Notes: generated by a model not told the origin, from the sequence alone. A stretch of DNA of 5,639 nt from Candidatus Zixiibacteriota bacterium (GCA_003641405.1 QNAF01000182.1:1-5639); one strand, 5' to 3'. Numbered from the stretch's first letter, positions 1 through 4,984 are shown. Made by a program: numbers and translations.

Positions 1-852
1 GACATCCGAAGAAAGTCCGGATATCCCAACCAGGCCGGAGTGTTTGTTCAACAGGGTGCTGCCTTCGTGCAGCGAAAGCTCTTCGCGCGACATAATGTGC
101 AGAATGATGGCCGGATCAATGTCCCCCGACCGCGTTCCCATCAGCAGCCCCTCAAGCGGCGTGAACCCCATTGACGTGTCAATAGATACACCGTTCTTGA
201 TAGCTGTGACCGACGCCCCATTACCGAGGTGCGCCGTGATAATTTTCAACTCTTCGACTGGACGACCAACCATGTCTGCAGCACGGTCGCTGACAAACTT
301 GTGCGAAGTGCCATGGAAGCCATACCGTCGAATTCCGTATCGCTTGTAAAACACATAGGGCAGGCCATAAATATAGGCGTGTGGTGGCATGTTGCAGTGA
401 AAAGCCGTATCGAAAACAGCCACTTGTGGTACACCCTCAAGGCTCTTCTTGCAGGCGTTGATGCCTCGGAGATTGTGGGGATTATGAAGGGGAGCCAACT
501 CCGTCAGGGGACGCAGTTCCCGCATCAGGTCCGTAGTAATAAGCGCCGAATCCGAGAAACGCTCACCGCCGTGAACGACTCGATGCCCTACGGCGTCGAT
601 CTCACTCTTGTCTTTGATAACACCATGTTTCTCTGACATCAGAATCGAGATCACGTACTCGACAGCGACAATGTGATCAAGTATCTCAGCGGAAATCTTA
701 ATTTCTTCCTGACCGTGCCGCTTGTGAGTCAGTACGGAGGCAGACATGCCGATACGCTCAACTCTCCCCTTCGCCATAGCTTCTTGCGTCTCGGTATCGA
801 CCATCTGGTACTTGACCGAGGATGATCCGCAGTTGATAACCAGTATCTTCAT
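1..852 (-). CDS. ackA: Acetate kinase, N-terminal 284 residues (runs off the left edge)
   Basis: Acetate kinase interconverts acetate + ATP and acetyl phosphate + ADP in the cytoplasm, usually for substrate-level phosphorylation together with phosphotransacetylase. I translated this strand by hand: it is open from an ATG at 852 to the window edge with no stop. The N-terminus carries family signature 1 (MKILVINCGSSSVK) and the second signature region lies around residues 206-235 (TAHLGNGAS, then GFTPLEG). Residues known as catalytic or ligand-binding in the Methanosarcina enzyme fall at identical numbers: Asn7, Arg91 (GHRVVHGG), His123, Asp148 (FDTAFH), His180 (GFHGTSH), His208 and Arg241 (GTRSGD). 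About 115-120 C-terminal residues, including the late glutamate of the active site, lie outside the window. The start is fixed by a GAGGAT Shine-Dalgarno (861-866) inside the end of the upstream gene, which it overlaps by ATGA. Propionate or butyrate kinase are related alternatives, but the exact register favours acetate kinase. Confidence 0.96.
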   Translation of the reverse strand, partial: MKILVINCGSSSVKYQMVDTETQEAMAKGRVERIGMSASVLTHKRHGQEEIKISAEILDHIVAVEYVISILMSEKHGVIKDKSEIDAVGHRVVHGGERFSDSALITTDLMRELRPLTELAPLHNPHNLRGINACKKSLEGVPQVAVFDTAFHCNMPPHAYIYGLPYVFYKRYGIRRYGFHGTSHKFVSDRAADMVGRPVEELKIITAHLGNGASVTAIKNGVSIDTSMGFTPLEGLLMGTRSGDIDPAIILHIMSREELSLHEGSTLLNKHSGLVGISGLSSDV

Positions 853-1757
853 TGTTTTTTATCCTCGTCATGACTATTGTTGTTGCATCCAATGCGGTTG
901 CCTTCCTCGTCATATTCGAAGAAACCACTGCCGGTCTTGACACCATAATGACCCGCACGCACGAGTTTGCGAAGCATCGGGCACGGGTTATATTTGTGCT
1001 CAGAGAGCTCATCGAGCAGATTGATCATCCATGACATCACTACATCCAGCCCCATCATGTCCGCCAGTGATAAGGGACCGACATTAAAGCCGAACCCCAA
1101 CTTCATGGCTTCGTCAATGTCCTCAGCCGACGCAACACCTTCCATAAGTACATGCATGGCCTCGTTCAAAAGAGGAACAATGATACGAGTTGTGACATAG
1201 CCGGGATACTCGTTGACAGTGATCCACTTCTTGTCCAGCATCTCGGCTAACTGGACGGCCTTATTGAATGTTTCCTCATCGGTGTGAAGACCTTTGACGA
1301 TCTCGACCAGCGGGACTCTGGATACGGGCCTGAGAAAATGCATTCCAATGATCTTCTCAGGACGGCTGGTAGCCTCGGCAATCTCCGAAATTGAAAGCAC
1401 TCCGGTGTTGGTAACCAGCAGCGCCGATTTGGAACAGATCTTGTCAAGTTGCTCGAAAAGCGCACGTTTGATAGCCAATTTCTCGGGGATGGCCTCAAAT
1501 ACAATCTCAGCATCTTCTGACTGGGAGATGTCGGATGTCGGAAATATCCGCGCCATTATTGCTCTCTTGTCGGACGCCGTAAGCCCCCAGCGACCGATCT
1601 CGCGGTCTATTGACTCACCGATGCGGCGGATGCCGTGTTCGGCCAGTTTGGTTGTTTTATCTACCAGCATGACTTCGTAACCAGCGGTAGCGATAGCTTC
1701 AGCCAACCCCTGGCCCAACCTGCCGGCCCCGATAATAATGATGTTCGCGCTAGGCAT
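849..1757 (-). CDS. 3-hydroxyacyl-CoA (3-hydroxybutyryl-CoA) dehydrogenase family protein with altered active-site residues
   Basis: This resembles the NAD-dependent Hbd/PaaH/FadB family, which interconverts 3-hydroxyacyl-CoA and 3-oxoacyl-CoA. The 302-residue product has an N-terminal Rossmann fold (IIIIGAGRLGQG, residues 6-17; Asp33 ends strand 2), the EAIPE segment (88-92), and a helical C-terminal dimerisation domain (GPLSLADMMGLD, then GVKTGSGFFEY to residue 282), plus a hydrophilic tail of about 20 residues. His140 and Glu152 of the catalytic dyad are present (GMHF...PLVEI). However, the family Ser of the NTSS motif is Gly119 (NTGVLS), the Asn of PGFVVNR is Thr190 (PGYVTTR), and the HFFNP Asn is Arg143. 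Activity is therefore uncertain, so I give no symbol. An ATG at 1775 would add six residues but has no Shine-Dalgarno. The start at 1757 has a purine-rich GGAAAGTGGG upstream and matches the family N-terminus. First gene of an operon with ackA. Confidence 0.9.
   Translation of the reverse strand: MPSANIIIIGAGRLGQGLAEAIATAGYEVMLVDKTTKLAEHGIRRIGESIDREIGRWGLTASDKRAIMARIFPTSDISQSEDAEIVFEAIPEKLAIKRALFEQLDKICSKSALLVTNTGVLSISEIAEATSRPEKIIGMHFLRPVSRVPLVEIVKGLHTDEETFNKAVQLAEMLDKKWITVNEYPGYVTTRIIVPLLNEAMHVLMEGVASAEDIDEAMKLGFGFNVGPLSLADMMGLDVVMSWMINLLDELSEHKYNPCPMLRKLVRAGHYGVKTGSGFFEYDEEGNRIGCNNNSHDEDKKQ
861..866 (-). promoter_or_regulatory. Ribosome binding site of ackA, inside the upstream coding region
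   Basis: Read on the minus strand, GAGGAT lies 8 nt before the ackA ATG (852) and within the last codons of the dehydrogenase gene. The stop of that gene (TGA, 851-849) and the ackA start share ATGA, the usual arrangement for translational coupling. Confidence 0.75.
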
Positions 1758-1822
1758 TTTTGGCCCACTTTCCATAAAAACTGTGACGCATTACGTAGTA
1801 TATCGGCTTCATGGCGAGCCAG

Positions 1823-1845
1823 AGTATACTGATTCTGATAAATAT
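1823..1845 (-). promoter_or_regulatory. Possible promoter for the dehydrogenase-ackA operon
   Basis: On the minus strand a TATACT -10-like hexamer (1828-1823) follows a TTGCAT -35-like hexamer by only 15 nt, which is shorter than ideal. A transcript would start near 1816 and have a leader of about 60 nt. A second TATACT (1802-1797) lacks a good -35 element. This is the best of several weak options. Confidence 0.35.
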
Positions 1846-1858
1846 GCAAGTACTATTT

Positions 1859-1879
1859 ACTGGACCAGTCAGTCCACAG
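1859..1879. promoter_or_regulatory. Short dyad, possible operator in the divergent promoter region
   Basis: ACTGG-A-CCAGT (1859-1869) is a perfect 5-bp inverted repeat with a one-base centre. It overlaps TGGAC-N6-GTCCA (1861-1876). It sits upstream of the candidate -10 elements on both strands, a plausible place for a regulator that controls both units. Dyads this short also occur by chance. Confidence 0.3.
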
Positions 1880-1925
1880 CAGCAAACAGGACGCTTTTGC
1901 TCTGGTCGAAACCGACCGATATCCG

Positions 1926-1931
1926 TATAAT
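1926..1931 (+). promoter_or_regulatory. -10 element (TATAAT) for the beta-barrel gene
   Basis: This is a perfect TATAAT. The hexamer 17 nt upstream (TGGTCG, 1903-1908) matches the -35 consensus at only three of six positions, so activator help may be needed. Transcription would start near 1938, giving a leader of about 55 nt before the ATG at 1994. Confidence 0.5.
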
Positions 1932-1983
1932 ATGAGTGGAGGTTGTTTCTCGGACACCTTCGCCCGGACGACTTAAGTACAAC

Positions 1984-1989
1984 AGGAGG
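1984..1989 (+). promoter_or_regulatory. Ribosome binding site of the beta-barrel gene; decides the start
   Basis: A full AGGAGG lies 4 nt before the ATG at 1994. It rules out the longer reading from the in-frame ATG at 1943, which would put 17 charged and polar residues ahead of an otherwise normal signal peptide. Confidence 0.8.
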
Positions 1990-1993
1990 CCTT

Positions 1994-2680
1994 ATGCCAA
2001 AGTCCAGCAGACTATTTATCGCGACGTTACTCGTCATTCTGACAGCCATCCCTTCAGCCTGGGCTATCCAGCGCACCGCCCCCAGACTGAATGTGGTTAG
2101 CTTCTCCGGTGGCTATGCCGGACCGGTTGGCACGTACGATGGTACAGTGGCTCTCGATTTCGATTTCGATGGGACACTTGTGGATTTCGACGCCAAGAAC
2201 GTGTACGAAAACGGGGTTCGGCTTGCGATAAGCTACGGAGCCGTCAAACGAGGGCACTGGTTGGGGACACTAGGATTCGAATATACCCGACACAACTACA
2301 AAAACCCGCTGGTTCAGAGACATAGCAATCATCTCTACGAAATTACTTTCCTTGAGGACCCGGCTTTCTCGCAATACGACCTGGAACTTTCGCTGGGCTA
2401 CCTTTTCAACGATCTGAACTACACGGTATGGTCTCCCCTGTTTGGCTTTCGTCTAACAGCAGGAATGAGCGGTATCAGTGCTGAACGTGTGGAGTCTGAG
2501 TATCAGAGCAGTCTGTCGCTGGGACTTGATTTCGGAGCCGACATCAAGATCTGGACGGCACCGGACAAAAGATCGTTTGTGACCCTCTCATCGGTCAATA
2601 GCTGGGATTTTGCGGCGTCCAATGACCGTCCGCGCTATCTCAATATCGGCGCCGGTATCAAGTATTACTTTAGGCCCTGA
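1994..2680 (+). CDS. Exported protein, probable small outer-membrane beta-barrel
   Basis: I do not recognise a named family. The 228-residue product starts with a typical Sec signal peptide: MPKSSR, a hydrophobic stretch at residues 7-19, then SAWA with likely cleavage after Ala24. The mature part (about 204 residues) has no hydrophobic helix and is made of alternating polar and nonpolar stretches with many Gly, Tyr and Phe, such as GVRLAISYG, WLGTLGFEYTR, YDLELSLGYLF, SPLFGFRLTAGMSG, SLSLGLDFGADIKIW and YLNIGAGIKYYF. This fits a barrel of about eight strands. It ends with an aromatic-rich strand and Phe226-Arg-Pro, close to but not exactly the C-terminal Phe of the BAM signal. It is followed after about 150 bp by an Ig-like lipoprotein on the same strand, so both may work at the outer membrane. 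The substrate or role cannot be inferred. Confidence 0.85.
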   Translation: MPKSSRLFIATLLVILTAIPSAWAIQRTAPRLNVVSFSGGYAGPVGTYDGTVALDFDFDGTLVDFDAKNVYENGVRLAISYGAVKRGHWLGTLGFEYTRHNYKNPLVQRHSNHLYEITFLEDPAFSQYDLELSLGYLFNDLNYTVWSPLFGFRLTAGMSGISAERVESEYQSSLSLGLDFGADIKIWTAPDKRSFVTLSSVNSWDFAASNDRPRYLNIGAGIKYYFRP

Positions 2681-2720
2681 AGATGATCTTTCTCTCTGTA
2701 CGACTGTGTCAGAAAACCAT

Positions 2721-2747
2721 GTGTTCGGCAGATGTCCACATCTGCAG
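2721..2747. repeat. Copy 1 of a dispersed palindromic repeat
   Basis: The left arm GTGTTCGGCAGATGT differs at one base from the reverse complement of the arm found at 4676-4690 and 4948-4962. The core hairpin GCAGATGT-CC-ACATCTGC (2728-2735 with 2738-2745) is perfect over 8 bp. The outer right arm is degenerate (AGG in place of CGG). Confidence 0.7.
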
Positions 2748-2753
2748 GATAAA

Positions 2754-2805
2754 GTGGCACATGTGGACTGTACTACGCACAGGAAAGATGCCACACCTGT
2801 GCGAC
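2754..2805 (+). repeat. Imperfect hairpin in the leader of the lipoprotein gene
   Basis: The arm GTGGCACATGTGG (2754-2766) can pair with CCACACCTGTGCGAC (2791-2805) over 12 bp, with one mismatch and a two-base bulge. The loop is 24 nt. It ends 10 nt before the AAAGGA ribosome site, so it could affect translation, or it may be decayed repeat material. No T-run follows, so it is not a simple terminator. Confidence 0.5.
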
Positions 2806-2815
2806 ACTGCCGAGA

Positions 2816-2821
2816 AAAGGA
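2816..2821 (+). promoter_or_regulatory. Ribosome binding site that selects a TTG start
   Basis: AAAGGA lies 7 nt before TTG at 2829. The nearer ATG at 2824 is only 2 nt away, in another frame, and stops after two codons (ATG ATT TGA). Confidence 0.7.
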
Positions 2822-2828
2822 CTATGAT

Positions 2829-3959
2829 TTGACCCGAAGAGCATACCCCCTGACACTCATATTCATCGCGGTGCTGATTCTCGCCAGCATCATGGCGGGC
2901 TGCAACGGCGATGACAACCCGGTCGATCCCGGCCAGCCACCGGTGATTTCCGTTTTTGTGGCCGCGCCTTCGACAATTACTGTTGGTGAATCTTCAGTTA
3001 TCACATACAAAGTGAGCCGTGCCGATTCAGTTAGATTGGTCCCGCCAGAGACCAGCCTTGTACCTACTGACTCGGGGCAAACCCCTGTTACGCCTGCGTT
3101 CACTACAACCTATTCACTTGTTGCCTATAACAAATACGGGAAAGACTCGGCAAGCACGATTGTATCCCTGACCGGAATCGGACTTGAGGCCGTCAACGGC
3201 CTCTACTACAAAGGCGAGATGAACAGCTCTGTTCAGACACCGCTCCTTCAGTTCAGGGCGGCAGGCGACACTTCGCTGGTGACTCCAAATACCTGGGCGT
3301 CTTTCTCAATAATTGAGGGAGACGGCACTCTGACAAGCGATTCCGGGCTAATCGACGACGGCCAGATCGCCCAGACAGCCTACGACTTTTCAGGCTCGCT
3401 TGGCCACGCGGTTGTTCGTGCTATCATATCCGGCACCGATACTCTGGATGTCCAGGTTCGCGCTAATACGATCATCCCGGGAACAAATGGGCAGGCGCAG
3501 TATGTACTGCTGAGTGATACTTATGCTGACGTCAAGCACTTCAACGGCGACCCCTACAGGGTGGACTATCCGCCTCAAGACCCAGACAATTCCTACGCCG
3601 TGTATGAGGACACAGAAGGCCTCGTTGTTGCCGTCGAAGATACAGAACTCCCGTGGGACTTGATCCAGGATAACGAGCCTGTTGATGTGATACTGATTAC
3701 AGGTGTCCTTGCAGGTTGTGAGACTGCCGATGGTATCGGTATTGGATCGCCCATCTTAGACGTGAGGACTGTGTTCGGTGTTCCTTACGTGGAGTCACTG
3801 ATGGGGGACGCCTATTTCTTGCGATACCTGGACGAAGGGCTGGATTTCTATACCGACACAACAGGCGACTCACTAGTCGTGGAGTTGCACCTGAGAAAAA
3901 CTGCCAAGACCTCGGAAGCAGCGCCACCGAGGTACCAGTATATTTCAGCCGACAGGTAG
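2829..3959 (+). CDS. Ig-like domain lipoprotein, TTG start
   Basis: This is an exported lipoprotein of 376 residues with unknown function. Residues 1-25 form a lipoprotein signal peptide: Arg3-Arg4, a hydrophobic core at 8-22, then lipobox MAGC with Cys25 as the lipid-bearing residue. Asn26-Gly27-Asp28 follows, then a Pro-rich linker. Residues about 38-115 look like a bacterial Ig-like module (TITVGESSVITYKVSRADSV, then FTTTYSLVAYNKYG). Residues about 119-214 resemble a second beta-sandwich of invasin/Big type (IIEGDGTLTSDSG, HAVVRAIISG). Residues about 222-357 appear to contain two diverged copies of one module, the second with DGIGIGSPILDVRTVFG. The start is set by AAAGGA; no in-frame ATG lies between that site and the lipobox. 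It probably acts at the cell envelope as a binding or scaffold protein. The upstream barrel gene may be a partner, though I see no terminator or clear promoter between them. Confidence 0.87.
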   Translation: MTRRAYPLTLIFIAVLILASIMAGCNGDDNPVDPGQPPVISVFVAAPSTITVGESSVITYKVSRADSVRLVPPETSLVPTDSGQTPVTPAFTTTYSLVAYNKYGKDSASTIVSLTGIGLEAVNGLYYKGEMNSSVQTPLLQFRAAGDTSLVTPNTWASFSIIEGDGTLTSDSGLIDDGQIAQTAYDFSGSLGHAVVRAIISGTDTLDVQVRANTIIPGTNGQAQYVLLSDTYADVKHFNGDPYRVDYPPQDPDNSYAVYEDTEGLVVAVEDTELPWDLIQDNEPVDVILITGVLAGCETADGIGIGSPILDVRTVFGVPYVESLMGDAYFLRYLDEGLDFYTDTTGDSLVVELHLRKTAKTSEAAPPRYQYISADR

Positions 3960-4011
3960 GCATATCTCGTCACTTTCTTGACATCGCCGATTAGTACCAG
4001 TATAATTCCAG
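3932..4011 (+). repeat. Near-direct repeat GTACCAGTATAnTTcCAG
   Basis: GTACCAGTATATTTCAG (3932-3948), inside the last codons of the lipoprotein gene, recurs with small changes as GTACCAGTATAATTCCAG (3994-4011), which contains the -10 element of the next promoter. The two copies start 62 bp apart. Confidence 0.6.
3978..4006 (+). promoter_or_regulatory. Perfect consensus sigma-70 promoter for the cyclophilin gene
   Basis: TTGACA (3978-3983) and TATAAT (4001-4006) are separated by exactly 17 nt, so all twelve bases and the spacer match the consensus. Transcription should start near 4012, giving a leader of about 35 nt to the ATG at 4047. It begins 18 nt after the lipoprotein stop codon, so the cyclophilin gene has its own strong promoter. 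Confidence 0.85.
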
Positions 4012-4046
4012 TCAATTATTCTTTTCATTTAGAGAAAGGCATTACA

Positions 4047-4625
4047 ATGCGACGTTTGGTTTTGTTATCAGTAATGGCCCTGGCTGTATTAGCCGGACAT
4101 GGAGGATGTGAAGAAATCGAATACGAAAAACGACACAAAGACAACCCGTGTGTTACTCTTGAGACCAACCACGGAACAATGACCCTGGAACTGTATCGCG
4201 ATGTGGCCCCTGCTCATGTTGATTCGTTCGTAGCGCGAACAGTCGAGGGTTTCTACGACAGCACGATTTTCCATCGCATAATCGACCAATTCATGATCCA
4301 GGGTGGTCAGCCGCGCAAGGGCTCACCTAACGTAGATTACACGTTGGACCTGGAACCCAGCGATGTACCGCACCGCGAAGGCACTCTGGCTATGGCGCGC
4401 ACTCCTGATCCCAACTCAGCCGGCACACAGTTCTATATCGTCCTGACGCAGGAAAGGACAAAGCACCTTGACGGACAGTACACGGTGTTCGGCCACTTGA
4501 TTTCAGGCTATGAAGTGCTGCATGAGATAGGAGCGGTGAAAACGAATAAGAGCGTGCCATTGGAGCCGGTCGTGCTCACCAAGGCATTCATGTCGGATGT
4601 TGAAGGGAACCCGGAGAAAGAGTAG
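4047..4625 (+). CDS. Secreted cyclophilin-type peptidyl-prolyl cis-trans isomerase
   Basis: Cyclophilins catalyse cis-trans isomerisation of X-Pro bonds. This 192-residue form has an export signal (MRRLVLLSVMALAVLAG) and should act in the periplasm or at a membrane. Cys21 (GHGGC) could be a lipid-attachment site, but His at -3 makes the lipobox poor, so lipidation is uncertain. The domain spans about residues 35-183. Active-site residues are Arg77, Phe82, Met83 and Gln85 (FHRIIDQFMIQGGQ) and Phe129 (GTQFYIVLT). The position of human CypA Trp121 is His140 and that of His126 is Tyr145 (HLDGQYTVFG), which is common in bacterial forms. AGAAAGG (4033-4039), 7 nt upstream, sets the start; an open frame from 3978 would begin inside the promoter. 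It follows two other genes for envelope proteins and may help fold exported proteins. I leave the symbol blank because ppiA and ppiB cannot be told apart here. Confidence 0.94.
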   Translation: MRRLVLLSVMALAVLAGHGGCEEIEYEKRHKDNPCVTLETNHGTMTLELYRDVAPAHVDSFVARTVEGFYDSTIFHRIIDQFMIQGGQPRKGSPNVDYTLDLEPSDVPHREGTLAMARTPDPNSAGTQFYIVLTQERTKHLDGQYTVFGHLISGYEVLHEIGAVKTNKSVPLEPVVLTKAFMSDVEGNPEKE

Positions 4626-4662
4626 TTTTCAGCCTGCTGTGGGATCCTATAGCGGTATAAAC

Positions 4663-4690
4663 CCGGCAGATGTGAACATCTGCCGGACAC
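4663..4690. repeat. Copy 2 of the dispersed palindrome; perfect 11-bp hairpin
   Basis: CCGGCAGATGT (4663-4673) and ACATCTGCCGG (4676-4686) are perfect complements with a two-base centre (GA). The right arm continues as ACAC, giving ACATCTGCCGGACAC (4676-4690), repeated exactly at 4948-4962. It starts 38 bp after the cyclophilin stop and could act as a transcript-end hairpin. The absence of a following T-tract argues against a classical intrinsic terminator. Confidence 0.8.
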
Positions 4691-4725
4691 AGAAGTCCGA
4701 CCTGCCACGCCGTTATCTGTCATGC

Positions 4726-4891
4726 TGAGTTCCGTAGGTCAGGTAGTAGCAATAGTAGGTCGGGTTCCGAACATGGTTCGCTGGAGTGAGAAACCCGACA
4801 TCTTCCGAACCAGGATGTCGGGTTTCTCCCCACCTGCGGCGGGTCGGAACACCGACCTACTCACAGTCACTTCTTTGAGTTCCGGCAGGTC
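4726..4891 (+). repeat. Imperfect direct repeats flanking the nested palindrome
   Basis: TGAGTTCCGTAGGTC (4726-4740) and TGAGTTCCGGCAGGTC (4876-4891) lie on either side of the 106-bp palindromic element, about 15 bp from each of its ends. The latter's GGCAGGTC (4884-4891) is also complementary to GACCTGCC (4699-4706). Variants of GYAGGTC therefore occur at least five times in this gap. Confidence 0.55.
4755..4860. repeat. Nested palindromic element, 106 bp
   Basis: The ends are inverted repeats: GTAGGTCGGGTTCCGA (4755-4770) pairs with 4844-4860 over 16 bp, with a single bulged A at 4851. Inside, GAGAAACCCGACATC (4788-4802) pairs perfectly with GATGTCGGGTTTCTC (4814-4828) over 15 bp, and the stem can extend by T-G and T-A pairs. 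The inner loop segment CGAACCA (4806-4812) is complementary to TGGTTCG (4774-4780), between the outer and inner stems. Such an ordered structure suggests a mobile-repeat unit or a structured RNA. Confidence 0.8.
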
Positions 4892-4944
4892 TTGCGTATC
4901 AGAGGTGGGTGTGACCCGGCGAGACTATCTTCTGGGACGGCCTC

Positions 4945-4962
4945 TCCACATCTGCCGGACAC
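4945..4962. repeat. Copy 3 of the dispersed palindrome; one arm only
   Basis: ACATCTGCCGGACAC (4948-4962) is identical to the right arm of copy 2. The preceding TCC gives TCCACATCTGC, shared with copy 1 (2735-2745). The left arm is not recognisable, so this is a half-copy or a badly decayed palindrome. Confidence 0.65.
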
Positions 4963-4970
4963 TGTTAGCT

Positions 4971-4984
4971 GAAGTAGCGACTTC
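4971..4984. repeat. Small inverted repeat upstream of dxr
   Basis: GAAGT-AGCG-ACTTC is a 5-bp stem with a 4-nt loop, lying about 60 bp before the dxr start. It may be a weak regulatory dyad or chance. Confidence 0.25.

Larger units (their letters stand above)
1758..1993. other. Divergent intergenic region between the dehydrogenase-ackA operon and the beta-barrel gene
   Basis: This is the 236-bp gap between two head-to-head transcription units, so both must start here or read in from a distance. It holds promoter-like hexamers for each strand and a short dyad near its centre, which are listed separately. No small gene with a credible ribosome site was seen. Confidence 0.7.
2681..2828. other. 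Palindrome-rich gap between the barrel gene and the lipoprotein gene
   Basis: This 148-bp gap holds one copy of the GTGTCCGGCAGATGT palindrome and a longer imperfect hairpin just before the lipoprotein ribosome site. I see no T-tract terminator and no convincing promoter. The open frame that runs through it in phase with the lipoprotein has no ribosome site or domain and overlaps the barrel gene, so I treat it as noncoding. Confidence 0.65.

Noticed and set aside
229..636. 135-codon plus-strand open frame opposite ackA.
   Set aside because: The minus strand encodes acetate kinase with every catalytic motif in register; the plus-strand frame is its shadow and has no domain or ribosome site.
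1294..1680. 128-codon plus-strand open frame opposite the dehydrogenase gene.
   Set aside because: It is the antisense shadow of a gene with clear Rossmann and dimerisation motifs.
1943..1993. Longer start for the barrel protein at the ATG at 1943.
   Set aside because: It lacks a Shine-Dalgarno and adds 17 polar residues before a standard signal peptide, while AGGAGG precedes the ATG at 1994.
2150..2200. DFDFDGTLVDFD in the beta-barrel protein looks like HAD phosphatase motif I (DxDGTL).
   Set aside because: It sits 30 residues after a Sec cleavage site in a sequence of alternating beta strands, and no later HAD motifs (conserved Ser/Thr, Lys, acidic pair) are present. The match is most likely a chance feature of a periplasmic turn.
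2610..2828. A 73-codon upstream extension of the lipoprotein frame.
   Set aside because: It starts inside the barrel gene, would bury the signal peptide and lipobox in the middle of the protein, and spans the palindromic repeats. The TTG at 2829 has a correctly spaced ribosome site.
4663..4686. Intrinsic terminator after the cyclophilin gene.
   Set aside because: The 11-bp GC-rich stem is suitable, but no T-run follows on the plus strand (ACACAGAAG). The same arm recurs elsewhere, so I list it as a repeat instead.
4663..4962. CRISPR array.
   Set aside because: The repeats are few, of unequal length and spacing, and palindromic in a nested way. There are no regular spacers and no cas genes in the window.
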